A stretch of 64,000 nt of DNA from Pseudomonas frederiksbergensis (GTDB lineage: Bacteria; Pseudomonadota; Gammaproteobacteria; Pseudomonadales; Pseudomonadaceae), in contig NZ_JAAUOE010000001.1 in NCBI RefSeq assembly GCF_017114915.1, forward strand, positions 129,283-193,282. The letters are read 5' to 3'. The position numbers and the translations under genes are program-made. The number at the start of each line of letters is the position of its first letter. Positions within the stretch are counted from its first letter, which is position 1. Below are positions 17,090-25,996 of the stretch, one piece after another. The notes beneath the pieces are model-generated. The model was not told the DNA's origin. It searched no databases and worked only from the letters and a program-made list of their open reading frames with translations.

Positions 17090-17979
17090 GCCCTGGCAGC
17101 CTTGACCACTTCCTTTGGGTCGGCGTGCACCAGCACTTCGGCTCGCGGGTAAGCGGCGTGAATCGCGTCGGCGGCTTGATCGCTGATGCCGTGGGCGACT
17201 GACAGGGTCAACTCCCCCGGCAACTCCAGATGCAACTGCACAAACCACTGGTTGCCGGAAATCCGCGTGCGCAAGTCATGGGCGCCCAACACCCCCGGTA
17301 CGCCGCAGGCCAGTTCCAGCATGTGCTGGCTGACCTCCGGTGGCAGTTCTTCATCCATCAGCACCGCAAAGCTTTCCCGGGCGATCTGAATTGCGCTCCA
17401 GAGAATGTAGGCGGCGATCCCCAGGCCGAACCAGGGATCGACTTGCTGCCAGCCAAACCCGGCCAGCACCAGCGCTACCAGAATGCTGCCGTTGAGCAGC
17501 AGGTCCGAGCGGTAATGCAAGGAGTCGGCACTCACGGCGTTGGAACCGGTTGCCTTGATCACCCGATGCTGCAACATCAACAGGGCCACGGTCAGGGCGA
17601 GGGAGAACACAATCACCCCGATGCTGAGCCACGCTGCGCTTATCGGCTCCGGATGTTTCAATCGTTCGATCGCCTGCAAGGCAATCAGTACCGCACTGCC
17701 GGCAATGAACAGCGCCTGAGCCATGCCTGCCAATGATTCGGCCTTGCCGTGCCCATAACGATGATCGCTGTCGGCCGGACGCAAGGCGTAATGCACGGCC
17801 AGCAAGTTGAGCAACGAGCTGACGCCGTCGAGTGTCGAGTCAGTCAGCCCGGCGAGCATGCTCACCGAACCGCTCAGCCACCAGGCGATGGCTTTGGCGA
17901 TGATCAATATGCACGCGACCGCCACCGAGGCGCGCGTCGCCAGCCGCAGCAGGCGGGCGTGGTCGGTAGGGGTGGTCAT
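17083..17979 (-). CDS. CDF-family cation efflux protein (FieF-like)
   Basis: A 298-residue inner-membrane Zn/Fe(II)/H+ antiporter of the cation diffusion facilitator family. About six transmembrane helices fill residues 1-205. Metal-site signatures are DSTLDG in TM2, HRYGHGKAE after TM3 and LHYRSD in TM5. A C-terminal cytoplasmic domain of about 80 residues follows. The start is uncertain: ATG 17991 sits directly on an AAAGGA motif, so ATG 17979 (MTTPTDHARL), 12 bp beyond it, is preferred. Substrate specificity cannot be read from sequence. Confidence 0.88.
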   Translation of the reverse strand: MTTPTDHARLLRLATRASVAVACILIIAKAIAWWLSGSVSMLAGLTDSTLDGVSSLLNLLAVHYALRPADSDHRYGHGKAESLAGMAQALFIAGSAVLIALQAIERLKHPEPISAAWLSIGVIVFSLALTVALLMLQHRVIKATGSNAVSADSLHYRSDLLLNGSILVALVLAGFGWQQVDPWFGLGIAAYILWSAIQIARESFAVLMDEELPPEVSQHMLELACGVPGVLGAHDLRTRISGNQWFVQLHLELPGELTLSVAHGISDQAADAIHAAYPRAEVLVHADPKEVVKAARAQ

Positions 17980-18006
17980 CAGTGCTGTCATTCCTTTAAA
18001 TGCACC

Positions 18007-18426
18007 TTATGCGGCCGGTTGCAGGCCGAACATGGCCAATTGCTGGGCGCTGCCCTTGTGCTGGATCAGGCGTGGATCGTCCAGCGGGAAGCTGCGGCCC
18101 AGTTCACGTTCCAGAATAGTCTGTAACTTGTGGGTATCGACCTTGCCGTCGGCGCCGATGGCTTCCTTGAGTTTTTCCGGCGCCACCTGGACGGTCTCGC
18201 CCGGTGCGTAGTAAATCGCGCCGGTGGCGAAGTCCACCGCAAAGGCGATCAGGCCCGGGATGATGTAGAACAGAAGGCCCACGGCATCTAGCGCGACAAT
18301 GACCGGGTCGATCTTGCCGTCGATCTGGCCACGACGATCCGGATAGAAAATCGTACCGCAGGCCGTCATCTGGGTGAGCAATGTCGCGACCAGTACACCG
18401 CCGATCAAGCGAAAGGGAGCACGCAT
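18007..18426 (-). CDS. Putative lipoprotein (PA3962-like)
   Basis: A 139-residue protein whose N terminus ends in a lipobox-like MTAC-G, so the mature protein would be anchored at C23. A hydrophobic stretch (VALDAVGLLFYIIPGLIAFAVDF) suggests a further membrane segment. Homologues are sometimes mislabelled as polyribonucleotide nucleotidyltransferase, which nothing here supports. It lies 27 bp upstream of the CDF gene on the same strand and may be co-transcribed with it. Function unknown. Confidence 0.75.
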   Translation of the reverse strand: MRAPFRLIGGVLVATLLTQMTACGTIFYPDRRGQIDGKIDPVIVALDAVGLLFYIIPGLIAFAVDFATGAIYYAPGETVQVAPEKLKEAIGADGKVDTHKLQTILERELGRSFPLDDPRLIQHKGSAQQLAMFGLQPAA

Positions 18427-18535
18427 ATTAAATCTCCTGAGTCATCTGGAAACGAAGGGGCGTCTGTATGAATTAGGACCGTGATAAACGCCGGGCAGTT
18501 CGCCGTTATACTCGCGCCTCTGTTTGGGAGCCAGC

Positions 18536-21055
18536 ATGATTTCTTTGCCGATTGATGAAGTTTTACCCGCCCTGCGTGAAGCCCTCGCTACACGCCACGA
18601 AGCCGTGCTCGAAGCACCGCCCGGTGCCGGTAAAACCACCCGGGTGCCGTTGGCCTTGCTCGATGAGCCGTGGCTGGCCGGGCAGACCATCCTGATGCTC
18701 GAACCGCGCCGGTTGGCGGCGCGGGCGGCGGCGGAGCGGTTAGCCAGTGAGCTGGGTGAGAAGGTCGGCGAAACCGTGGGCTATCGCATTCGTCTCGACA
18801 GCAAGGTCGGCCCCAATACCCGCATCGAAGTGGTCACCGAAGGCATCCTCACCCGACGTTTGCAGGATGACCCGGCGCTCGAAGGCGTCGGCTTGCTGAT
18901 CTTCGACGAGTTCCACGAACGCAGCCTCGACGCTGACCTGGCGTTGGCCCTGAGCCTGAATGGCCGGGAGCTGTTTCGTGACGATCAACCGCTGAAAATC
19001 CTTTTGATGTCGGCCACCCTGGAAGGTGAACGCCTGGCCGGGTTGCTGGATGACGCGCCGATCCTGCGCAGCGAAGGTCGCATGTACCCGGTAGCGATGC
19101 GCTGGGGCCGGCCGTTTCAGCCCGGTGAGTTCATCGAGCCAAAGGTGGTGCAGACCATCCTCGACGCGCTGAACGATGAAACCGGCAGCCTGCTGGTGTT
19201 CCTGCCGGGGCAGGCGGAGATTCGTCGGGTGCATCAACAATTGGCCGATGCGCTGGGCGAGGGCACGCCGGTGTTGCTGTGCCCATTGCACGGCGAACTG
19301 GACCTGGCGGCGCAGCGGGCGGCGATTGATCCGGCACCCGCGGGCAAGCGCAAAGTGGTGCTGGCCACCAACATCGCCGAAACCAGCCTGACCATCAACG
19401 GCGTGCGGGTGGTGATCGATGCCGGGCTGGCGCGGGTGCCGCGTTTCGACCCCGGCAGCGGCATGACTCGCCTGGACACTCAACGCATTTCCAAAGCCAG
19501 TGCCACGCAGCGTGCGGGCCGGGCCGGGCGTTTGGAGCCCGGCGTGTGTTATCGCTTGTGGTCGCAGGATCAGCACGAGCAACTGGCGGCTTACGCCAGC
19601 GCGGAAATTCTCTCGGCGGACCTTGCCGGGCTGGCCTTGCAACTCGGTCGTTGGGGCGTGACGCCGGGGCAGTTGGTCTGGCTCGATGTGCCTCCGGCGG
19701 CGGCTTATGCACAGGCCCAGGATCTGCTTGAACGTTTGGGCGCGCTGGAGGGCGAAGCGTTGACCCGTCACGGTCAGGCCATGGCCGAACTGCCGGCCCA
19801 TCCACGGATCGCCCATTTGCTGTTGCGTGGTCAGGCGCTCGGCTTGGCCGACATGGCCTGCGATGTCGCGGCATTGCTCGGTGAGCGGGATATCTTGCGT
19901 GGCGCCGGTGCTGACTTGCACAGCCGGCTGGTGCTGCTGTCCGGCGAAGAACGGGCCGCTCGCGGTGCTCAGGGCGGCGTTCAGCGTGCCCGTCAACTGG
20001 CGCGCCAGTACCGCGGCTATTTGCGGGGCAAAGCGTCGGAGCCGGTCAGCGATCCCGAACATCCGCGCTGGCTCGGCGCGTTGCTGGCGTTGGCTTATCC
20101 CGATCGCGTCGCCCAACAGCGGCGGGCCGGTGGCGCTGAATATCGACTGGCGAATGGTCGTGCAGCGCTGTTCGCCGAGGCGGACAGCCTGATGAAACAA
20201 CCCTGGCTGGTGATCGCCGATCTGGGCAGTCGTCAGGGCCAGCGTGAGGAGCGGATTTATCTGGCGACGGATTTCGATCCGGCGTTGTTCGATTCAGTGC
20301 TGGCCGAACAGGTGCGTTGCATCGATCAACTGGATTGGGATGAGCGTGAAGGCGTGTTGCGGGCCGAGCGTCAGCGCAAGGTCGGCGAGTTGATCCTCAG
20401 CCGCGAACCGTTGACCGGGCTCGACGAGAACGCTCGCAGTCAGGCGCTGGTGAACCTGGTGCGGCGCAAAGGCCTCGAGCTGTTGCCGTGGACCCCGGAG
20501 CTGCGTCAGTGGCAGGCGCGGGTGGCGTTGTTGCGTCAGTTGGATCTCGCGGGTAAAGGCGAGAGCGAATGGCCGGATGTCAGCGACGCCGCCCTGCTCA
20601 AAAGTCTCGAACACTGGTTGATGCCGTATCTGGGCAAAGTCTCGCGCCTCAGTCACTTCGCCAATCTGGACCTGTCGAGCATCGTGCACAACCTGCTGCC
20701 GTGGCCATTGCCGCAACGGCTCGAAGAGCTGGCGCCGCATCATCTGAGCGTGCCGTCGGGCTCTTCGATTCGTCTGGACTACAGTGAACAGCCACCGATT
20801 CTCGCGGTGCGGTTGCAAGAGTTGTTCGGCCTGGCCGAAACCCCGCGCATTGCCGGTGGCCGGCAAGTGGTGAAACTGCACCTATTGTCCCCGGCGCGGC
20901 GACCGGTGCAGGTGACGCAGGATCTGGCGAACTTCTGGCGTAGCACCTATGCCGAGGTGAAGAAGGATTTGAAGGGCCGTTATCCGAAACACTACTGGCC
21001 GGACGATCCGCTGGTGGCCGAGGCGACGGCGCGGGCGAAGCCCCGGGGAACCTAG
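18536..21055 (+). CDS. hrpB: ATP-dependent RNA helicase HrpB
   Basis: An 839-residue DEAH/RHA-type helicase. Walker A is APPGAGKTT (about 28-35) and motif II is DEFH at 124-127, the HrpB variant. Motif III SATLEG, the helicase C motif QRAGRAGR, a winged-helix/HA2 region and the HrpB C-terminal domain follow. The length matches the family. The start MISLPIDEVLP is preferred to an ATG four codons upstream. It converges on the island that begins at 21135, with only 79 bp between them. Confidence 0.95.
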   Translation: MISLPIDEVLPALREALATRHEAVLEAPPGAGKTTRVPLALLDEPWLAGQTILMLEPRRLAARAAAERLASELGEKVGETVGYRIRLDSKVGPNTRIEVVTEGILTRRLQDDPALEGVGLLIFDEFHERSLDADLALALSLNGRELFRDDQPLKILLMSATLEGERLAGLLDDAPILRSEGRMYPVAMRWGRPFQPGEFIEPKVVQTILDALNDETGSLLVFLPGQAEIRRVHQQLADALGEGTPVLLCPLHGELDLAAQRAAIDPAPAGKRKVVLATNIAETSLTINGVRVVIDAGLARVPRFDPGSGMTRLDTQRISKASATQRAGRAGRLEPGVCYRLWSQDQHEQLAAYASAEILSADLAGLALQLGRWGVTPGQLVWLDVPPAAAYAQAQDLLERLGALEGEALTRHGQAMAELPAHPRIAHLLLRGQALGLADMACDVAALLGERDILRGAGADLHSRLVLLSGEERAARGAQGGVQRARQLARQYRGYLRGKASEPVSDPEHPRWLGALLALAYPDRVAQQRRAGGAEYRLANGRAALFAEADSLMKQPWLVIADLGSRQGQREERIYLATDFDPALFDSVLAEQVRCIDQLDWDEREGVLRAERQRKVGELILSREPLTGLDENARSQALVNLVRRKGLELLPWTPELRQWQARVALLRQLDLAGKGESEWPDVSDAALLKSLEHWLMPYLGKVSRLSHFANLDLSSIVHNLLPWPLPQRLEELAPHHLSVPSGSSIRLDYSEQPPILAVRLQELFGLAETPRIAGGRQVVKLHLLSPARRPVQVTQDLANFWRSTYAEVKKDLKGRYPKHYWPDDPLVAEATARAKPRGT

Positions 21056-21134
21056 GCAAAGGGCTACGCTTTACCCGCTCGTATACCTTGAAACTCCCTT
21101 CCCGAAGCTGTCGAGTGAAATGCAGGGCGACTTT

Positions 21135-22328
21135 TCAAGCGCCCACTGCTTCGACGGGAGTATGCCCTCGGGCAAAGCGGGTCGCCGATGTCTGCAACAA
21201 CAGAGCGACGGTCAATGTGACGAGCAGGAATGGAAGCAGCCAGGCGTTCTCAATCATTGCCAATTGCAGGCTGAGTATCAACAGCAGCACCGGCGTGGCC
21301 AAGGCATTCGCCCGGCTGACATACGAGCCCACAGCGGCCTCGCTGTAGCGGCAGGCGATGGCGACACGGATATGCACCCGCGCACCGCCGAAAGCCATAC
21401 CGAGAATCAACAGGCTCAGTGCTTTCAGTATCAGAGTGTCTGGCATCAGCAACCACATTGACGTGGAAATCACCGCCAGCGCGATCAGGGCTGACAGATA
21501 AGCCAACAGGTTACGACCGGTATTGGCAATGATGACCAGCACCCCGATCAGCGCCATACCCATGCCGAACACCGCATCGAGCACACCCAGTTCAAACAGC
21601 GCCCAGCCGTGGCTCGACACATAGACGGGCAGCATAAAGTTGAACGCCCCGAGGATTGGCCAGATAAGTACCATCGGCACAAACAGCGTCAGCGGAAGCC
21701 TGGCTGGAGCCGCTACTTCGCCAGCCTCCTGCACTGCCTCCGGTAGACTGTCACGCGTGTAGCAAATGGCTGCGACCAACAAGAAGCCGGCGCACAGCAA
21801 AATGGAGAACCCAATACCGGTCAGAATCGGCATCAATCCCGCCGCCAGCAAAGGGCCGATCATCAGGGCTGCCTGGCTGGTGGCAGTGGTTGCCCCGCTG
21901 ATCCGGCGCACCTTGGTTTCATCCATGCCACGTTGAATCTGGGTGAACCACATATCCAGGCTGGCTTCGAGCGACATGATCATCAGCCAGACAAACAGAT
22001 TGGTGATCAGCAGGCCGACGGTGAAGTCTCTGGACACTCCCGATACCAGGCTGAGGCCGGTCAGGCACAGCAGAAACCAGCTGCTCATCTGGCGGCCGTT
22101 CATTCGGCTCGACAGGCGCTTGATCATCACGGGTGTGACGAAGGCCGGTATGAACGAGCAGAAAATTGCCAGCGCCAACGGCAGGTAACCGCCTTCGTTC
22201 TGATTGAGTATGGTCCACGTCAACGAGACCAGCAGCGCGCCGGAAAACAGCCGATAAACCGTCGAGCAGACCAGGAACATGGCCAGCTCTTTTGAAGTGT
22301 TTTTCGTGACGATTGATTGTTCAGTCAT
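21135..22328 (-). CDS. MFS transporter, last gene of the island operon
   Basis: A 397-residue major facilitator with about 12 hydrophobic helices, resembling the MFS_3/enterobactin-exporter type group in length and layout. It has few charged residues inside the helices and a short cytoplasmic N terminus (MTEQSIVTKNTSKE). It lies 112 bp downstream of the Tat-exported PLP enzyme and closes the minus-strand run of island genes. It is one of three transporters in the cluster, so the product or a precursor is probably moved across the inner membrane. Direction and substrate cannot be told from sequence. Confidence 0.85.
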   Translation of the reverse strand: MTEQSIVTKNTSKELAMFLVCSTVYRLFSGALLVSLTWTILNQNEGGYLPLALAIFCSFIPAFVTPVMIKRLSSRMNGRQMSSWFLLCLTGLSLVSGVSRDFTVGLLITNLFVWLMIMSLEASLDMWFTQIQRGMDETKVRRISGATTATSQAALMIGPLLAAGLMPILTGIGFSILLCAGFLLVAAICYTRDSLPEAVQEAGEVAAPARLPLTLFVPMVLIWPILGAFNFMLPVYVSSHGWALFELGVLDAVFGMGMALIGVLVIIANTGRNLLAYLSALIALAVISTSMWLLMPDTLILKALSLLILGMAFGGARVHIRVAIACRYSEAAVGSYVSRANALATPVLLLILSLQLAMIENAWLLPFLLVTLTVALLLQTSATRFARGHTPVEAVGA

Positions 22329-22440
22329 GTAAACGATCCTTGCCCTTGAGTACGCGGCGATTCTTCAATGAATGGCTGACGCCAGCGACTGCACCCGCGT
22401 TGTGCAAGTGCATCGGGCTGACGTCGATCCGGGCTGGGTG

Positions 22441-23790
22441 TCAGACCAGAGTGCGCATCACCTTGAGGGTCTTTTCGATGTCTTCCGGCGTGTTGGTGAT
22501 CCCGGCCGAGAACCGTACCGTCGAATGGCGGTAGGGCGTGGCACTGGCAATGATCTTCTGCGCCTTGAGCCCGGCCACCACATCTTTGGGAGCCCGGCCT
22601 TCTACATCACAGCAGACGATTCCGGCAGAGAACTGCGCAGAACGGGGCGTATGCAGGCGCACATTGGGCAGCTTCGACAAGCCTTCCTTCAGCTGTCCAT
22701 TGAGCTCGGCGACGCGATCAGCGATGCGCTTGCGGCCGATTTTCCTGACGAACTCGAACGCCTCGATCACGCCCCACTGGTTTTCGAACGCCAGGAAGCC
22801 TCCGGGACTGACCCAGGCAGCCTGTGTATCGCCCTGCGGGTCGCGCTGTTGGCGCCAGGCATTGGCGGGCTCGGCTGCCATGATGGTGGGAATGGTCGGC
22901 GTGATCTGTGCCCACTGACCTTCACGGGCCCAGACCAGCCCCGTACCGTGCGGGCCAAGGATCCACTTGTGCGTCCCTGCGCTGAAAAAGTCGCAGCCCA
23001 GGCTGGCGACCTGGGCCTCGGAACAGCCGAAGCCGTGCACACCGTCGATCACATAGATGATTCTGTCGGCCTCGGAGCGATCCTGATTGACCCGCGCAAC
23101 CAGTGCACCGATCTCCCGCACGGGTAATCGCACGCCGGTACCCGAGTGCACCCAGGTCATTGCCAGGATCCGGGTCGAGGGTTTGATGGCGGCTTCAATG
23201 CGGCCGACGATAGTGTCGACGCTGACGTCCTCGGGGCCGTCGTAAAGATCAATCCGTCGCACACTCCCGCCCCATTTGACGACCGCCAGACGCATGGCCT
23301 CGTCGTGGGTGTACCACTCGTGGTTAGTCGTCAGGATTTCCTGATGGGGTTGCAGTTTGAGACCGTTGTAGACCATCGCCAGGCCCTGCGTGGTGCTGGT
23401 CGTCAGTGCGATGTCTTCGGGCCGTCCGCCGGTATAGTCTGCCGCGGCTGCGCAGACCTTGCGCCAGACCATGTCCTCGGGCCTGGCGAACATATTGTCT
23501 TCGAGGTAGGTGTAGGGGTTTTCATCGAATGCCTGCCGATGGCGGGCCATTGCGTCGCGCACGGGCCTGGGGTTGGAGGCCAGGAAGAAGTTGGAAATGT
23601 GCACGAACTCCGGCGACAGCTTGAACTGCGCCCGCACGGATGCCCAATCGTTGGGATCCAGCGCTATTACCAAGTCATCCTGAACAGGTTCGTTGCCCAC
23701 CTGTGCTCCCGCCACGCCTGCGATCATGCTGCCTCCAATCAGGGTCGCTCCAACAGCGGCACCCACGAATTCACGTCTTCCCAGACTCAT
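22441..23790 (-). CDS. Tat-exported PLP enzyme, aminotransferase class V (PvdN-like)
   Basis: A 449-residue fold-type I PLP enzyme. The N terminus carries a twin-arginine signal (MSLGRREFVG, then a hydrophobic stretch to about residue 28). Cofactor residues are D249 in VIDGVHGFG and Schiff-base lysine K275 in AGTHKWILGP. Relatives include isopenicillin-N epimerase, EgtE and PvdN, a periplasmic Tat substrate that modifies the glutamate side chain of pyoverdine. The start at 23790 has AGGGAG upstream. A much longer open frame continues over the EamA gene and is not coding. It lies 17 bp after the EamA stop. The reaction is unknown; periplasmic tailoring of the island product is inferred. Confidence 0.88.
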   Translation of the reverse strand: MSLGRREFVGAAVGATLIGGSMIAGVAGAQVGNEPVQDDLVIALDPNDWASVRAQFKLSPEFVHISNFFLASNPRPVRDAMARHRQAFDENPYTYLEDNMFARPEDMVWRKVCAAAADYTGGRPEDIALTTSTTQGLAMVYNGLKLQPHQEILTTNHEWYTHDEAMRLAVVKWGGSVRRIDLYDGPEDVSVDTIVGRIEAAIKPSTRILAMTWVHSGTGVRLPVREIGALVARVNQDRSEADRIIYVIDGVHGFGCSEAQVASLGCDFFSAGTHKWILGPHGTGLVWAREGQWAQITPTIPTIMAAEPANAWRQQRDPQGDTQAAWVSPGGFLAFENQWGVIEAFEFVRKIGRKRIADRVAELNGQLKEGLSKLPNVRLHTPRSAQFSAGIVCCDVEGRAPKDVVAGLKAQKIIASATPYRHSTVRFSAGITNTPEDIEKTLKVMRTLV

Positions 23791-23807
23791 GCCAACTCCC
23801 TGTCGAC

Positions 23808-24704
23808 TCATACTGAAGTGCGCGCAGGACGCGCAAACATAGCATTGAAAATACGCTGCCCATAGAGGCCGACGGCCAGGCCGAGGACGATCAGAACCAC
23901 CGCCAGCACTTTGCTCGGCGGCACACTTTCGTGGAAGATGAAAACCGAGCCGAGCATGCCGAAGATCGGCACCAGCAACGACAGTGGCGCTACCGTCGAT
24001 ACCGGATAGGTCTTGAGCAGCGAGTTCCAGATCCAGTAGGCGAACAGCGTGTTGGGGTAGACCTGAAACAGAATCGACAGCACGGCGGTCGTGTCGACCT
24101 GATTGACAAACGTGGTATAGCCGGCGCTGCCGTTGACCACGTAGTCGAGGGCGAACAGCGGAATCGGCGCGAAGGCGCTGGACCAGACCAGAAAACCGAA
24201 GACATCCTTGGTGCTGGCCTTCTTGTTGATGATATTGGCGACGCTCCATGAGGCCGCGCCAACCAGCACCAGAAGCACGCCTGGCAGACTGACCGAGCCA
24301 TCGCTGATCATGATGATGCACAAGAGCCCGGCGAGTGCGATCAGCATGCCAAGCACCTGAAAGCGGGTCAGTGCTTCCTTGAACACCCACCCGCCCAGCA
24401 GGATGGTGAAGAACGCGCTGAATTGCAGTACCAGCGAGGCGATGCCTGCCGAGAGTCCGGCCTTGATGCCCAGGTTTACCACGCCCCACAGACCGATGCC
24501 GAACACCAGTCCGTAACCGATGATGTAGCGCCAGGGCACATTGGGCTTGCGGATGAAGAAGATCGCCGGTAACGCACAGAGACTGAAGCGGATGCCCGCC
24601 AGGATGAACGGGTCTACGGTTGCCAGCCCCAGTTTGATCACTGAGAAATTGACACCCCAGATTGCCGTGATCAGTACAGCCAACACTACGTGCAATGGTT
24701 TCAT
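23808..24704 (-). CDS. EamA/DMT-family transporter
   Basis: A 298-residue inner-membrane protein with two EamA repeats and about ten helices (first repeat about 5-135, second about 150-285). It starts MKPLHVVLAVLITAIWGVNF, a classic DMT N terminus. These proteins usually export amino acids or small metabolites. It is packed between the first ATP-grasp gene (31 bp) and the PLP enzyme (17 bp), so it belongs to the island operon and is likely the inner-membrane exporter of an amino-acid-like product. Confidence 0.9.
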   Translation of the reverse strand: MKPLHVVLAVLITAIWGVNFSVIKLGLATVDPFILAGIRFSLCALPAIFFIRKPNVPWRYIIGYGLVFGIGLWGVVNLGIKAGLSAGIASLVLQFSAFFTILLGGWVFKEALTRFQVLGMLIALAGLLCIIMISDGSVSLPGVLLVLVGAASWSVANIINKKASTKDVFGFLVWSSAFAPIPLFALDYVVNGSAGYTTFVNQVDTTAVLSILFQVYPNTLFAYWIWNSLLKTYPVSTVAPLSLLVPIFGMLGSVFIFHESVPPSKVLAVVLIVLGLAVGLYGQRIFNAMFARPARTSV

Positions 24705-24735
24705 TGATGAGTCGCCTTGATAAGGGTGGGCAGTG

Positions 24736-25965
24736 TCATGCTACGGACGTCAGGTTTTCGGTGAGGCTCACTCGGGAAAACAGCGCTTGCATCCAGGCCT
24801 GGGTCTGTTGCGGGTCTGCTGTCTTGACGATGCCTGCCAGCGGTGCCTCGAAGGCCGAATAAGTCACGTGCCCTGGCAGGAGCGCGCCCGGTTGCAGTTC
24901 GTTCCACTGCACGACGAATGGGCTTGCACGCAGTTCGTCCGCGCCGTCCAGGCCTTGATAGATCCGCTCGCGGTGGGTGTGCCCGGGGAATACAAACCAG
25001 CCGAAGCCCAGGTTTGGCGGCTGCCCGGTCAGGTGCGCGATATCCAGTTCGCCCTCAATGTGGATGCGCAACTCCAGCGACGGCATGTGGATGCCGGTGG
25101 CTAACTCGTAGGTTGCCACCACATCGGCGCCACCCACCCGGTTACCTACCTCGAGGAACACCGGTTCGTCACCCTCCATGATTGCTTCCAGATGGAACGC
25201 GCCGTTGCGGATCTGCACCGCTTCCAGTGCGGCGCCGACCCATGCCTGCATCTGCGCGGTGGTCTCCAGGTGCCAGGAGCCCAGAGGGCGGCCGCGCTCC
25301 ATGTAGTCCAGGCAGGTTCCTACGTATTGGCTGGAAAGCATGGTGATGATCCGGCCATTCAGTACCAGGCCGTCGAAATGGCGGATGGGGCCACTGATGT
25401 ATTCTTCGACCTGAAAATCTTCGATGCACAAGGACAGATCGCTGATCTTGCGACTGATCTCATCAAAGGTGCGAGACGGCTGCTGGTGAATGCTGACATC
25501 CATGCTCGATGCACCACTGTGTGGCTTGAGCACTGTTGCCCCGTGCCACGGCACGTGCCCTTCAAGTGCCAGATAACGCTCAAGCGACATGAAGCGCGGT
25601 ACTCGCAGCTGGCGGGCCTGGACAGCCGCCTTCATGTCCAGCTTGTTGCGCGCCAGGGTCACGGCCTCCAGCGAAGCACCTTCGATATTCAGCGCTTCGC
25701 GCAGGCGCGCCGCGTCGAGCAATTCGTATTCGGACATCGAGATGACCCGATCAAAGCGTTGTGGGAACTGTGCCAGCCACTCCAGTGCTTCATCGTAGGC
25801 GCTGGCCAACCCCGGCCGAACTACGCTTTTGCAGCGCAGTTCTGGCGGCAGCGTATCGATCGCGGATTGTTTTCCCAGGTAGGTGACATCGTGCTGTTCA
25901 TGGTCGATGCCACGGTGATACTCGATACGCGGGTAGGGGACCCGGTGAAGAATGAGAATTTTCAT
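24736..25965 (-). CDS. ATP-grasp ligase A
   Basis: A 409-residue ATP-grasp protein. ATP-binding lysine K147 lies in ATVLKPHSGASS, and the metal/ATP pair E260 (HLEAIM) and E272/N275 (FLEVGNRVGG) is intact, so it should be active. The N-terminal 100 residues form a pre-ATP-grasp domain (MKILILHRVPYPR). These enzymes form amide bonds through acyl phosphates, often joining unprotected amino acids. The closest groups are L-amino-acid ligases and BesA/BtrJ-type proteins; no exact match was recognised. It is the third of three ATP-grasp genes in the operon. Confidence 0.85.
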   Translation of the reverse strand: MKILILHRVPYPRIEYHRGIDHEQHDVTYLGKQSAIDTLPPELRCKSVVRPGLASAYDEALEWLAQFPQRFDRVISMSEYELLDAARLREALNIEGASLEAVTLARNKLDMKAAVQARQLRVPRFMSLERYLALEGHVPWHGATVLKPHSGASSMDVSIHQQPSRTFDEISRKISDLSLCIEDFQVEEYISGPIRHFDGLVLNGRIITMLSSQYVGTCLDYMERGRPLGSWHLETTAQMQAWVGAALEAVQIRNGAFHLEAIMEGDEPVFLEVGNRVGGADVVATYELATGIHMPSLELRIHIEGELDIAHLTGQPPNLGFGWFVFPGHTHRERIYQGLDGADELRASPFVVQWNELQPGALLPGHVTYSAFEAPLAGIVKTADPQQTQAWMQALFSRVSLTENLTSVA

Positions 25966-25996
25966 GCCAATGGCCTCGAAGCGTAAAAGATAGGGG

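Noticed and set aside
15722..17248. 508-residue minus-strand open frame over the DUF6515 gene
   Set aside because: It is the shadow of the plus-strand gene with its signal peptide and ribosome-binding site; composition is Ile/Arg/Thr-rich with no family pattern.
18740..20200. 486-residue minus-strand frame inside hrpB
   Set aside because: Antisense to a full set of helicase motifs.
22441..24489. 682-residue version of the aminotransferase
   Set aside because: The extension overlaps the EamA gene in another frame. The Tat signal and AGGAG-like site mark the true start at 23790.
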